Source: Eubacterium sp. (lineage in GTDB: Bacteria; Bacillota; Clostridia; Oscillospirales; Acutalibacteraceae). From it: a stretch of DNA of 8,175 nt. Numbering within the stretch: the stretch's first letter is position 1; each line of letters starts with the position of its first letter. The notes beneath the pieces are model-generated. The model did not search any database and was not told the origin of the DNA. It was given only the letters and a program-made list of their open reading frames with translations. Below, piece after piece: positions 1 to 5,522 of the stretch. Where the stretch lies: contig JAIDVA010000349.1 of the NCBI GenBank assembly GCA_029059925.1, positions 1 through 8,175 on the forward strand. Direction: 5' to 3'. The translations under genes and the position numbers were made by a program.

Positions 1-31
1 TAAAAATACTATTCTTAAAGGAGAATTGATT

Positions 32-1888
32 ATGGATAATAACCAAATTCCGAATATGGATTATGATGCCGATGAGGTAATCAATGAATTCAAGGAAAAA
101 ATCAAATGGCCTAAAAGTGAAGAGGTAACGGCTGTTGTTAAGCCGTCAAAGGTTCCGCTCAGAATTTTAATTTCTCTGCTTATTACGGCTGTTGTTGGCG
201 GTGCTGCATATTATATGATGCTGCCTGCATTTAATATTCACGACACACAGATGTATATTTATTTAATATTACTTGTGGCTGTGTTCATCGCATCATTTGC
301 TTTCGTGTGCAAGGCGAATAAGAAAATCGAAAGAAAAGAGTATGTTAAGAAAAAATCACTTGTTCCGCTTATTATAATCGGTGTGCTTGTTGCAGTTATG
401 GCTGTTGGTTATGTAACAGGTATAACCCTGTTCAGAGCAAATACCTACAGCGAGCTTATGCAGGTTACCGATGGCAATTTTGAAACGGATTTCGACGATA
501 TCAGCTATGATAAAGTACCAAGAGTTGATGCTTCACGTGCACATACTCTTGCCGACCAGCAGCTTGGTTCTCTTTCTGAGTATAAGAGCCAGTATGTTGT
601 ATCTGCAAATTCTACGCAGATTAACTATAAAAATACACCTGTTCGTGTAGCTTATCTTGAGTATGCAGATGTTTTCAAGTGGATTAACAACACAAAGAAT
701 GGTTTGCCTGCATATATGTTCATTGACCTTGTAAGTCAGAAGGTAACAGCTGTCAATTGTGTTGAGCAGTTTGGCGAGGGAATCAAGTATTCACCTACAG
801 AGCTGTTTAATGAAAAAATTTATCGTCATCTTCGCTTCCAGTATCCTACAGCACTTCTGGATGTGCCGAATTTTGAAATTGATGATAATATGCACCCATA
901 TTGGATTACAGCTGTTCTTGATAAGAGAATCGGTCTCTTTGGCGGTACAGACGTTAAGGGTGTAATTATTACAGATGCACTTAATGGTGACAGTAATTAC
1001 TATGATATCGAGCAGGTAAGAACAGATGCTGAACTCAGCTGGATTGACGTTGTTTACAGCGAATCACTCCTCATCGAGCAGTATAACTACCATGGTAAGC
1101 TCCAGAATGGCTTCTGGAACTCAATCATTTTCCAGAACGATGTAAATGTTGCGTCAAGCGGCAGTGGTAATATTGCTATGGACGATGACGTTTGGGTATA
1201 TACAGGTGTTACATCATCTGAATCAGACGCATCAAACTTCGGCTTTATCCTTTGCAATCAGCGTACGAAAGAGACAAGATACTATGAGAACGCCGGTGCT
1301 ATGGAAGAGGCTGCACAGAAATCTGCCCGCGATGCAGTACAGAACTACGGTTACTATGCAACCTTCCCGATTCTTTTGGGTATTGACGGCACACCAACCT
1401 ACTTTATGTCTCTCTATGGTGACAGTAACACAGTTAAGGGTTACGCTTTTGTAAGTCTTGAGGATAAGACAGTTGTTGGTACAGGTCTTCTTGATGTAGC
1501 CAAGAGTGATGCTAAGGCGCTTAACAGTGCACTTGAAAATTATATCGATGCACTTCAGGAAAAGGGTGTTGCCGATGATGTTGATAAGGATAACATCATT
1601 GTTGATGAAAACGAACTTGGCAGCTCTGACAACAACGTAGCAGATACACCTGATACAAACACTCCGAATACAGATGTCAGCACTGTAACCGGTGAGGTAA
1701 CTGATATTAAGTCATCTGTAAATGACGGCAATACAGTTTACTACCTGCAGATTGAGGGTAAATATTACTATATCAAGGTAACGGATGCTATGGAGGTGCT
1801 CCTTATCTCTAACGGTGATACAGTAACGGTTGAGTTTGAGAATTCAGATGATACCTTTATCCCTGCAACCTCAGTAAAGGTTGGTTAA
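32..1888 (+). CDS. Large membrane-anchored protein of unknown function, 3 TM helices plus extracellular domain
   Basis: I do not recognise the family. The 618-residue protein has a short acidic cytoplasmic N-terminus (1-40), then hydrophobic segments at about 43-67, 73-95 and 110-134, the last two separated by a very basic stretch (95-109). A large, probably extracellular region follows (135-510), rich in aromatic residues and beta-type sequence. Residues about 511-550 form a low-complexity Asp/Asn/Thr/Pro linker, and 551-618 look like a small beta-barrel (OB-like) domain beginning VTGEVTDIKSSV. The ATG at 32 is chosen because AAAGGAG at 17-23 is 8 bases upstream; an in-frame TTG at 26 would be only 2 bases from it. 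There are no catalytic motifs I can name. The gene stands alone before a strong terminator; its upstream context is outside the window. A surface sensor, a scaffold or a cell-envelope protein are all possible. Confidence 0.9.
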   Translation: MDNNQIPNMDYDADEVINEFKEKIKWPKSEEVTAVVKPSKVPLRILISLLITAVVGGAAYYMMLPAFNIHDTQMYIYLILLVAVFIASFAFVCKANKKIERKEYVKKKSLVPLIIIGVLVAVMAVGYVTGITLFRANTYSELMQVTDGNFETDFDDISYDKVPRVDASRAHTLADQQLGSLSEYKSQYVVSANSTQINYKNTPVRVAYLEYADVFKWINNTKNGLPAYMFIDLVSQKVTAVNCVEQFGEGIKYSPTELFNEKIYRHLRFQYPTALLDVPNFEIDDNMHPYWITAVLDKRIGLFGGTDVKGVIITDALNGDSNYYDIEQVRTDAELSWIDVVYSESLLIEQYNYHGKLQNGFWNSIIFQNDVNVASSGSGNIAMDDDVWVYTGVTSSESDASNFGFILCNQRTKETRYYENAGAMEEAAQKSARDAVQNYGYYATFPILLGIDGTPTYFMSLYGDSNTVKGYAFVSLEDKTVVGTGLLDVAKSDAKALNSALENYIDALQEKGVADDVDKDNIIVDENELGSSDNNVADTPDTNTPNTDVSTVTGEVTDIKSSVNDGNTVYYLQIEGKYYYIKVTDAMEVLLISNGDTVTVEFENSDDTFIPATSVKVG

Positions 1889-1898
1889 TTGACAAATA

Positions 1899-1931
1899 AA
1901 AAAGACGTTGAGCTTGTCTCAACGTCTTTTT
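1899..1931. terminator. Two-way intrinsic terminator
   Basis: The arms AAAAAGACGTTGAG (1899-1912) and CTCAACGTCTTTTT (1918-1931) pair perfectly around the 5-base loop CTTGT. The A run on one side and T run on the other make it usable on both strands. It closes the membrane-protein gene and lies two bases from the end of the XRE remnant coming the other way. Confidence 0.93.
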
Positions 1932-1932
1932 G

Positions 1933-2085
1933 TTATCTTTTTGGGTATTCTAAATTTTCAGGTAAATCAAGTATGTAATCTGCGGATATACCATAGTATA
2001 AACATAATTTTATAATATGCTCTATTGGCATTGCTCTTTTGCCTAATTCATATTGACTATAATATGAATTGCAGTTAACATGTGA
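1933..2085 (-). pseudogene. C-terminal remnant of an XRE (Cro/C1-type) helix-turn-helix regulator
   Basis: On the minus strand this reads as 50 codons ending in TAA at 1933-1935. The segments YYSQYELGKRAMPIEHIIKL and YYGISADYILDL match the end of the recognition region and helices 4-5 of XRE domains (typical pattern: S-x-Y-E-x-G-K-R, then I-x-x-L-x-x-x-Y-x-x-S-x-D-Y-L/I-L). The first part of the domain, including helix 2 and the start codon, is missing. Upstream in frame there is no methionine, and the sequence soon runs antisense to the small gene at 2118. The only internal ATG would give about 34 residues without a DNA-binding domain. A deletion or insertion of the neighbouring unit probably removed the 5' half. 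The fragment call is inference, but the family match is clear by eye. Confidence 0.7.
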
Positions 2086-2087
2086 AC

Positions 2088-2093
2088 TATAAT
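2088..2093 (+). promoter_or_regulatory. Candidate -10 box for the small gene at 2118
   Basis: A perfect TATAAT lies 24 bases upstream of the ATG at 2118, just outside the XRE remnant. There is no good -35 at the usual spacing (the 2065-2070 hexamer is weak). A TTGACT at 2053-2058 is too far away (29 bases). Confidence 0.4.
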
Positions 2094-2117
2094 AGCTTTT
2101 TATAAATGGAGAATGAA

Positions 2118-2379
2118 ATGTCAGATGAAATTTTGAGAAATATATGGGATGGCGGAAGAGGTCTTGACCTGACCCAAGAGCAGACTGTGAGGGACAGAAA
2201 TACGCTGTGCAATGGAAAGTTGTGATGAACAGCTGGAAAGTGTGCTCAGAAAGGATGATTGGGAGCTGCTGGAGAGATACAGAAATTTAAGCACGAGGTT
2301 ATGCACCGAGTGTGAATATCAGGCTTTTAAGGTTGGTTACAAATTTGGTGTGAAGATGGTTATAGATGCGATACAGTGA
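2118..2379 (+). pseudogene. DUF6809-like small protein gene, split by a frameshift
   Basis: Two overlapping frames together make one small protein. The first (2118-2225, 35 residues) starts MSDEILRNIWDGG and has GGAGA at 2108-2112, 5 bases before its ATG. The second (2212-2379, 55 residues) starts at an internal ATG with no ribosome site and ends FKVGYKFGVKMVIDAIQ. Joined by a +1 shift near 2208-2214 they give about 87 residues with the layout I associate with the DUF6809 family of Clostridia: an N-terminal I/L-x-x-I/L-W/Y-x-G motif, a central Glu/Leu-rich helical part, and a C-terminal F-x-x-G-x-x-x-G-x-x-hydrophobic helix. Function of that family is unknown. No slippery heptamer is visible, so a mutation (or a base error) is more likely than programmed frameshifting. 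Translational coupling of two real small proteins is the alternative. Family assignment is from memory of the pattern, not a search. Confidence 0.55.
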
Positions 2380-2380
2380 A

Positions 2381-2660
2381 AAATTATTGTTTAGCTTAGT
2401 AAGCGTTGGTTAAACAATCATAGGGAACGATGCCCACATCGTTCCGTTGGTATGTGACGGTGCGATGTTATTCCCCTGTCAGGGGAAATGTCACGTAGTG
2501 ACAAAAGGGTTCACATCGCACCCTACGAAATCATGTAATCTGCACCAACGTAGGGGCGAACATCGTTCGCCCGTAGGTACAACGATAATGTTGGCGGGCG
2601 CACAATGTGCGCCCCTACGATGTAAAATGCAACACCATTTAATACGCTAAACAATAATTT
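2381..2660. repeat. Palindrome-rich, MITE-like repeat element, copy 1
   Basis: The element is bounded by perfect 15-bp terminal inverted repeats, AAATTATTGTTTAGC (2381-2395) and GCTAAACAATAATTT (2646-2660), and holds no credible gene. Inside are consecutive hairpins: a left-end fold (ATTGTTTA 2387-2394 with TAAACAAT 2411-2418), GGAACGATG/CATCGTTCC around CCCA (2424-2445), a larger module with arms GGTGCGATGT (2459-2468) and ACATCGCACC (2513-2522) enclosing TTCCCCT/AGGGGAA (2471-2487) and TGTCAC/GTGACA (2489-2503), then GGGCGAAC/GTTCGCCC (2554-2572) and GGGCGCACA/TGTGCGCCC (2596-2614), the last two framed by CGTAGGGGCG (2549-2558) and CGCCCCTACG (2610-2619). A diverged copy lies at 5523-5808. 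The left end starts one base after the stop codon of the upstream small gene. A non-autonomous mobile element is the most likely nature; no target duplication could be made out. Confidence 0.85.
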
Positions 2661-2672
2661 AAAACACGATAC

Positions 2673-2701
2673 TTTACAAAACGTTTGTTCTATGATAGAA
2701 T
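2673..2701 (+). promoter_or_regulatory. Promoter of the DUF5131 gene
   Basis: TTTACA (2673-2678), a 17-base spacer, then TAGAAT (2696-2701) gives a good sigma-A-type promoter 30 bases before the start codon. A 13-base palindrome, TTCTAT-G-ATAGAA (2688-2700), overlaps the -10 box and could be an operator. The promoter lies just outside repeat copy 1. Confidence 0.65.
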
Positions 2702-2731
2702 AATGCAGTCATTCAGAAAAGAGGTGAGGGT

Positions 2732-3610
2732 ATGCATGATATCTGGAATCCGTGGCATGGCTGCCGAAAATACAGCGAAGGTTGTCAGAACTGTTATATG
2801 TTTTATCTTGATAAGCTGCATGGCAGTGCTAAGCCGAGCTCACTTGTGTATAAAACCTCATCAATGAATTATCCGCTTTCCAAGCATAGGAATGGCAGTT
2901 ATAAAATACAAAGCGGCGAGACGGTTCGCCTATGTATGAACAGTGATTTCTTTATTGAAGAGGCTGACGAATGGCGTGAAGAGGTATGGGATATCATACG
3001 TCAGCGCAGTGATGTTAAATTCTTTATTCTTACGAAAAGAGCGGAAAGAATAGAGCAATGTCTGCCCTATGACTGGGGAGAGGGTTATGAAAATGTCTCG
3101 CTCAATGTTACCTGTGAAAATCAGAAAAGAGCGGATGAAAGAATACCTATACTTGAACGTATACCTGCCAGACACAAGGGGATTATGACTGCTCCTATGA
3201 TAAGCGAAATACATATTGAAAAATGGCTTGCAAAGGGCTTTATTGAAGAGGTTGTCTGCGGCGGTGAAAATTATGATGGTGCAAGGGCGTGTCATTATGA
3301 TTGGGTCAAGTCACTTTCAGAGCAATGTGAAAAATATAATACTAAGTTTACCTTTATTGAGACAGGTACATATTTTGTTAAAGATGGCAAAAAATATAAG
3401 ATACCCGGCAAGCGCAAGCAGTCTGAGCTTGCATATAAGAGTGGTCTTAGTCACAGCGGAGCAAAATATGATTACCGGCTTGTCGACAGTTGGGGAATAC
3501 CTATAGCAGAAAGAGAGCTTTATTCTCCGCAGTTTTGCAAAAGCTGTGATAATTGCGGAAGCAGACCGATTTGCAACGGCTGTACAAATTGTGAAAAATG
3601 CAAGTATTAA
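2732..3610 (+). CDS. DUF5131 family (phage Gp37/Gp68-like) protein with cysteine-rich C-terminal tail
   Basis: The N-terminus, IWNPWHGCRKYSEGCQNCY (residues 4-22), is the hallmark of the DUF5131 / phage Gp37-Gp68 family. Its cysteines C11, C18 and C21 resemble an Fe-S cluster site of the radical-SAM type. Other family-like blocks are LCMNSDFF (about 68-75, in the usual 'M-S-D-F' position), FFILTKRAERI (about 97-107), LNVTCENQ (about 125-132), a MTAPMI segment (about 153-158) and CGGENYDGARACHYDWVKS (about 174-192). The 292-residue length is in the normal range. Unusual is the tail from 269, with seven cysteines (269, 272, 275, 281, 284, 287, 290) spaced CX2CX2CX5CX2CX2CX2C. The ATG at 2732 is preceded by GAGGTGAGG (2721-2729). 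No biochemical role is established for the family; a cluster-dependent enzyme is inference. The gene is monocistronic here, with no phage genes around it. Confidence 0.85.
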   Translation: MHDIWNPWHGCRKYSEGCQNCYMFYLDKLHGSAKPSSLVYKTSSMNYPLSKHRNGSYKIQSGETVRLCMNSDFFIEEADEWREEVWDIIRQRSDVKFFILTKRAERIEQCLPYDWGEGYENVSLNVTCENQKRADERIPILERIPARHKGIMTAPMISEIHIEKWLAKGFIEEVVCGGENYDGARACHYDWVKSLSEQCEKYNTKFTFIETGTYFVKDGKKYKIPGKRKQSELAYKSGLSHSGAKYDYRLVDSWGIPIAERELYSPQFCKSCDNCGSRPICNGCTNCEKCKY

Positions 3611-3616
3611 AGTAAA

Positions 3617-3640
3617 ATATTTTTTATCGTTAAAAAATTA
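3617..3640. other. AT-only inverted repeat after the DUF5131 gene
   Basis: TTTTTTA and TAAAAAA face each other around TCGT just after the DUF5131 stop. It has no GC stem, so it is a poor terminator. Some read-through into gap is possible, although gap has its own promoter candidates. Confidence 0.3.
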
Positions 3641-3660
3641 ACTATAAGAAAATGCCATAT

Positions 3661-3731
3661 TTAACATCTTTTTGTATAAAGTGTAAAATTTACAATTTTT
3701 TCTTGATTAATGGGGACAAACAGTATAAAAT
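3661..3731 (+). promoter_or_regulatory. Two tandem candidate promoters for gap
   Basis: Two sigma-A-like pairs lie in the 170-base leader. P1 is TTAACA (3661-3666), 17 bases, TAAAAT (3684-3689). P2 is TTGATT (3703-3708), 17 bases, TAAAAT (3726-3731), about 50 bases before the ATG. Both are read by eye; the leader is so AT-rich that one may be chance. No riboswitch or attenuator fold was seen in the leader. Confidence 0.5.
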
Positions 3732-3780
3732 AATAGTGCATAAAAGCAAACTAATAAATTTATTTTCGGAGGTAATTCCA

Positions 3781-4794
3781 ATGGTAAAAGTTGCTATTAA
3801 TGGTTTCGGCCGTATCGGTCGTCTTGCTTTCCGTCAGATGTTTGGCGCAGAAGGCTACGAAGTAGTTGCTATCAACGACCTTACAAGCCCAAAGATGCTT
3901 GCTCATCTTCTTAAGTATGACTCATCACAGGGTAAGTATGCTCTTGCTGATACAGTATCAGCTACTGATGATTCAATCATCGTAGATGGTAAAGAAATTA
4001 AGATTTACGCTAAGGCTGACGCTGCTGAGCTTCCTTGGGGCGAGCTTGGTGTAGACGTTGTTCTTGAGTGCACAGGCTTCTACTGCTCAAAGGAGAAGGC
4101 TTCAGCTCACGTTAAGGCTGGTGCTCGCAAGGTTGTTATTTCTGCTCCTGCAGGCAACGATCTTCCTACAATCGTTTACAATGTTAACCACGAAGAGCTT
4201 ACAGCTGAGGATACAGTTATTTCAGCTGCATCTTGCACAACTAACTGCCTTGCTCCTATGGCTAAGGCTCTCAACGATTTCGCTGAAATCCAGAGCGGTA
4301 TCATGTGCACAATCCACGCTTACACAGGTGATCAGATGACTCTTGACGGTCCTCAGAGAAAGGGTGACCTTCGTCGTTCAAGAGCTGCTGCTGTTAACAT
4401 CGTTCCTAACTCAACAGGTGCTGCTAAGGCTATCGGTCTTGTTATTCCTGCACTTAACGGCAAGCTTATCGGTGCTGCTCAGAGAGTTCCTACCCCAACA
4501 GGTTCAACAACAATCCTTACTGCTGTTGTTAAGGGCAAGGATGTTACTGTTGAAGGCATCAACGCTGCTATGAAGGCTGCTGCTACAGAGTCATTCGGTT
4601 ACAACACAGACGAAATCGTATCTTCGGATATCGTTGGTATGAGATATGGCTCACTCTTTGATGCTACTCAGACAATGGTTCTTCCTATCGGCGAGGATCT
4701 CTATGAGGTTCAGGTTGTTTCTTGGTATGATAACGAGAACAGCTACACATCACAGATGGTTAGAACAATCAAGTACTTCTCAGAGCTTGGTTAA
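3781..4794 (+). CDS. gap: Glyceraldehyde-3-phosphate dehydrogenase, type I, NAD-dependent
   Basis: This cytoplasmic glycolytic enzyme converts glyceraldehyde 3-phosphate, NAD and phosphate to 1,3-bisphosphoglycerate. The protein has 337 residues, normal for the family. The Rossmann motif INGFGRIGRLAFR starts at residue 6; Asp33, in AINDL, is the residue expected for NAD rather than NADP use. The active site ASCTTNCLAP holds the catalytic Cys152, and His179 is the partner base. Further family blocks are DLRRSRAAAVNIVPNSTGAAKA (about 196-217) and the C-terminal SWYDNENSY (314-322). The ATG at 3781 is fixed by GGAGG at 3768-3772 and by the family N-terminus; upstream in-frame codons to 3652 are leader. 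Codons are strongly biased (CTT, GCT, ACA, AAG), as expected for a highly expressed gene. No pgk or tpi follows, so this gap is transcribed alone. Confidence 0.98.
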   Translation: MVKVAINGFGRIGRLAFRQMFGAEGYEVVAINDLTSPKMLAHLLKYDSSQGKYALADTVSATDDSIIVDGKEIKIYAKADAAELPWGELGVDVVLECTGFYCSKEKASAHVKAGARKVVISAPAGNDLPTIVYNVNHEELTAEDTVISAASCTTNCLAPMAKALNDFAEIQSGIMCTIHAYTGDQMTLDGPQRKGDLRRSRAAAVNIVPNSTGAAKAIGLVIPALNGKLIGAAQRVPTPTGSTTILTAVVKGKDVTVEGINAAMKAAATESFGYNTDEIVSSDIVGMRYGSLFDATQTMVLPIGEDLYEVQVVSWYDNENSYTSQMVRTIKYFSELG

Positions 4795-4813
4795 TAGATA
4801 ACCTAAATAAATC

Positions 4814-4842
4814 AAGGACTTGGATTATTCCAAGTCCTTTTT
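4814..4842. terminator. Intrinsic terminator of gap, shared with the convergent small operon
   Basis: AAGGACTTGGA (4814-4824) pairs with TCCAAGTCCTT (4829-4839) around TTAT, followed by T residues to 4842. The stop codon of the convergent gene (4825-4827) sits in the loop, so one arm of the hairpin is also its last codons. For the minus-strand operon the A/T flank is weaker. Confidence 0.92.
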
Positions 4843-4998
4843 GTTGTTTTGAAGCTTTGATGTTTGGTGTTCGTAGTATTCTTTCGGCGTTTGGTCAATT
4901 TCGTTTTTATAAAGAGAATACTGTATGATGTCTTCTATCTTATCTTGGTTTATATTCATTCTTTTACTGAAAGCATCTAAAAATTCGAAGTATGTCAT
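4825..4998 (-). CDS. Small hypothetical protein, paralogue of the preceding small protein
   Basis: The 57-residue protein begins MTYFEFLDAFSKR and contains IDQTPKEYYEH. Lined up with the upstream 50-residue protein it shares MTY-x-E at the start, an E-x-I pair in the middle and I-x-x/K-TP-x-x-YYE near the end, so the two arose by duplication. The start at 4998 is chosen because the homology begins there. In-frame ATGs further up (5028, 5037, 5043) would overlap the previous gene; the ribosome site before 4998 is weak (GAGATAAAG). The sequence is charged, probably helical, with no membrane segment and no cysteines. It is the last gene of the RHH operon and its 3' end runs into the shared terminator. 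The family is not recognised and no function can be given. Confidence 0.72.
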   Translation of the reverse strand: MTYFEFLDAFSKRMNINQDKIEDIIQYSLYKNEIDQTPKEYYEHQTSKLQNNKKDLE

Positions 4999-5014
4999 CT
5001 TTATCTCAGCATTT

Positions 5015-5167
5015 TTATATTTTGCCATTCTTAGCATCCTCATAGTATTGTTCGGGTGTTTTATTTATTCCTTTTTCGCGTAATTTTTTTTGCAATATTT
5101 TTTCTACATGTTCTTCATCGTAGCCGAATATAATGCCTAGAGTTTCTATTACTTCAGAATATGTCAT
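5015..5167 (-). CDS. Small hypothetical protein, middle gene of the RHH operon
   Basis: This 50-residue protein starts MTYSEVIETLGIIFGYDEEH and ends INKTPEQYYEDAKNGKI. AAAGGA lies five to six bases before the ATG, a good ribosome site. It begins 19 bases after the stop of the RHH gene and ends 16 bases before its paralogue, so the three genes are surely one transcript. The likely structure is two helices and a short charged tail. The repeated TP-x-x-YYE motif is the most conserved part between the two copies and may be a contact or functional site. I do not recognise the family. A partner of the RHH protein, or part of a toxin-antitoxin-like or small regulatory module, would be inference from context only. 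Confidence 0.75.
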   Translation of the reverse strand: MTYSEVIETLGIIFGYDEEHVEKILQKKLREKGINKTPEQYYEDAKNGKI

Positions 5168-5186
5168 TGTTATCCTTTCAACTTAA

Positions 5187-5354
5187 TTATAAATCTATAT
5201 CATCAAGTGCAACTCTTACTGCTTCAACAACAAACGCAGTAAAAGTGCAGTTTTTTCCTTTTATAACTTCTTCAACGTCTTCAATTACATCATTCGGAAA
5301 TCTTATGCTTTTTGTTGTAGTAGGAGGAGCCGATGGAATTTTAAATGGTCTCAT
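5187..5354 (-). CDS. Ribbon-helix-helix (CopG/Arc-type) DNA-binding protein
   Basis: The 55-residue protein has a Pro/Thr-rich lead (1-14), then TKSIRFPNDVIEDVEEVI (14-31): a beta strand KSIRFP followed by helix 1, as in RHH proteins. FTAFVVEAVRVALDDI (38-53) is helix 2, with the typical S/T-x-F-V-x-E-A-V-R-x-A-L pattern. RHH dimers bind DNA with the paired strands and often repress their own promoter; many are antitoxins or plasmid/phage regulators. The ATG at 5354 has GGTGA (5359-5363) in front. It is the first gene of a three-gene operon, with two small paralogous genes downstream and two similar inverted repeats upstream (5367-5384, 5414-5429) as possible binding sites. No known toxin follows, so calling it an antitoxin is not justified. 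Confidence 0.82.
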   Translation of the reverse strand: MRPFKIPSAPPTTTKSIRFPNDVIEDVEEVIKGKNCTFTAFVVEAVRVALDDIDL

Positions 5355-5366
5355 ACAATCACCAAA

Positions 5367-5429
5367 ACAATTATATACAATTGTTTGTATTTTGTATGCA
5401 GTACGTTTGTATTACAATTATATAGTTGT
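5367..5429 (-). promoter_or_regulatory. Promoter and candidate operators of the RHH operon
   Basis: Two inverted repeats, ACAATTATATACAATTGT (5367-5384) and ACAATTATATAGTTGT (5414-5429), share the direct repeat ACAATTATATA 47 bases apart. Each contains a minus-strand TATAAT (5370-5375 and 5417-5422), so a bound repressor would cover the -10 box. No convincing -35 was found for either. The nearer box would leave a leader of only about 9 bases. Confidence 0.5.
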
Positions 5430-5466
5430 TTATGTGTACAGTATTTGTGTTGCATTTGTTAAAATA

Positions 5467-5509
5467 AAAAATACGTGACTAGCCAATTGTAGGTTGGTCA
5501 CGTATTTTT
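5467..5509. terminator. Strong two-way intrinsic terminator
   Basis: AAAAATACGTGACTAGCC (5467-5484) pairs with GGTTGGTCACGTATTTTT (5492-5509), giving 18 pairs with two G-T wobbles, loop AATTGTA. It separates the XRE gene and its downstream repeat from the RHH operon. On the plus strand no gene leads into it, so its main job is probably to stop minus-strand transcripts coming from the XRE gene through the repeat element. Confidence 0.9.
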
Positions 5510-5522
5510 GTTTAAAGTCATA

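Noticed and set aside
2121..2306. Minus-strand frame of 61 codons opposite the small split gene
   Set aside because: Ser/Leu-rich antisense shadow; the plus strand has the ribosome site and a family-like C-terminus.
2447..2650. Plus-strand open frame of 67 codons inside repeat copy 1
   Set aside because: It consists of hairpin sequence of the repeat; no ribosome site, and copy 2 does not keep the frame.
2381..2660. CRISPR array
   Set aside because: The hairpins differ in sequence and there are no regular spacers or cas genes; the region is a palindromic repeat element.
2679..2692. LexA/SOS box at AACGTTTGTTC
   Set aside because: Only about 6 of 10 positions of the two halves match, too weak beside the clear promoter elements.
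2930..3295. Minus-strand frame of 121 codons within the DUF5131 gene
   Set aside because: Antisense shadow of a gene with clear family motifs.
3652..3780. N-terminal extension of GAPDH upstream of 3781
   Set aside because: The GGAGG site and the family N-terminus place the start at 3781; the extension is AT-rich leader containing the promoters.
3611..3780. Riboswitch in the gap leader
   Set aside because: No conserved riboswitch core or terminator/antiterminator pair could be seen; the leader is simple AT-rich sequence.
4999..5043. Longer start for the last small protein of the RHH operon
   Set aside because: It would overlap the end of the middle gene, and the similarity between the two paralogues starts only at the MTY at 4998.
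5187..5354. Known toxin-antitoxin pair
   Set aside because: The RHH protein fits an antitoxin fold, but neither downstream protein resembles RelE, PemK/MazF, HicA, Fic, PIN or another toxin I know.
5161..5478. Plus-strand open frame of 105 codons
   Set aside because: It is antisense to the RHH gene and its upstream region. The minus strand shows a clear RHH protein with a ribosome site, and the plus frame has a Ser/Thr/Val/Ile-rich composition with no family features.
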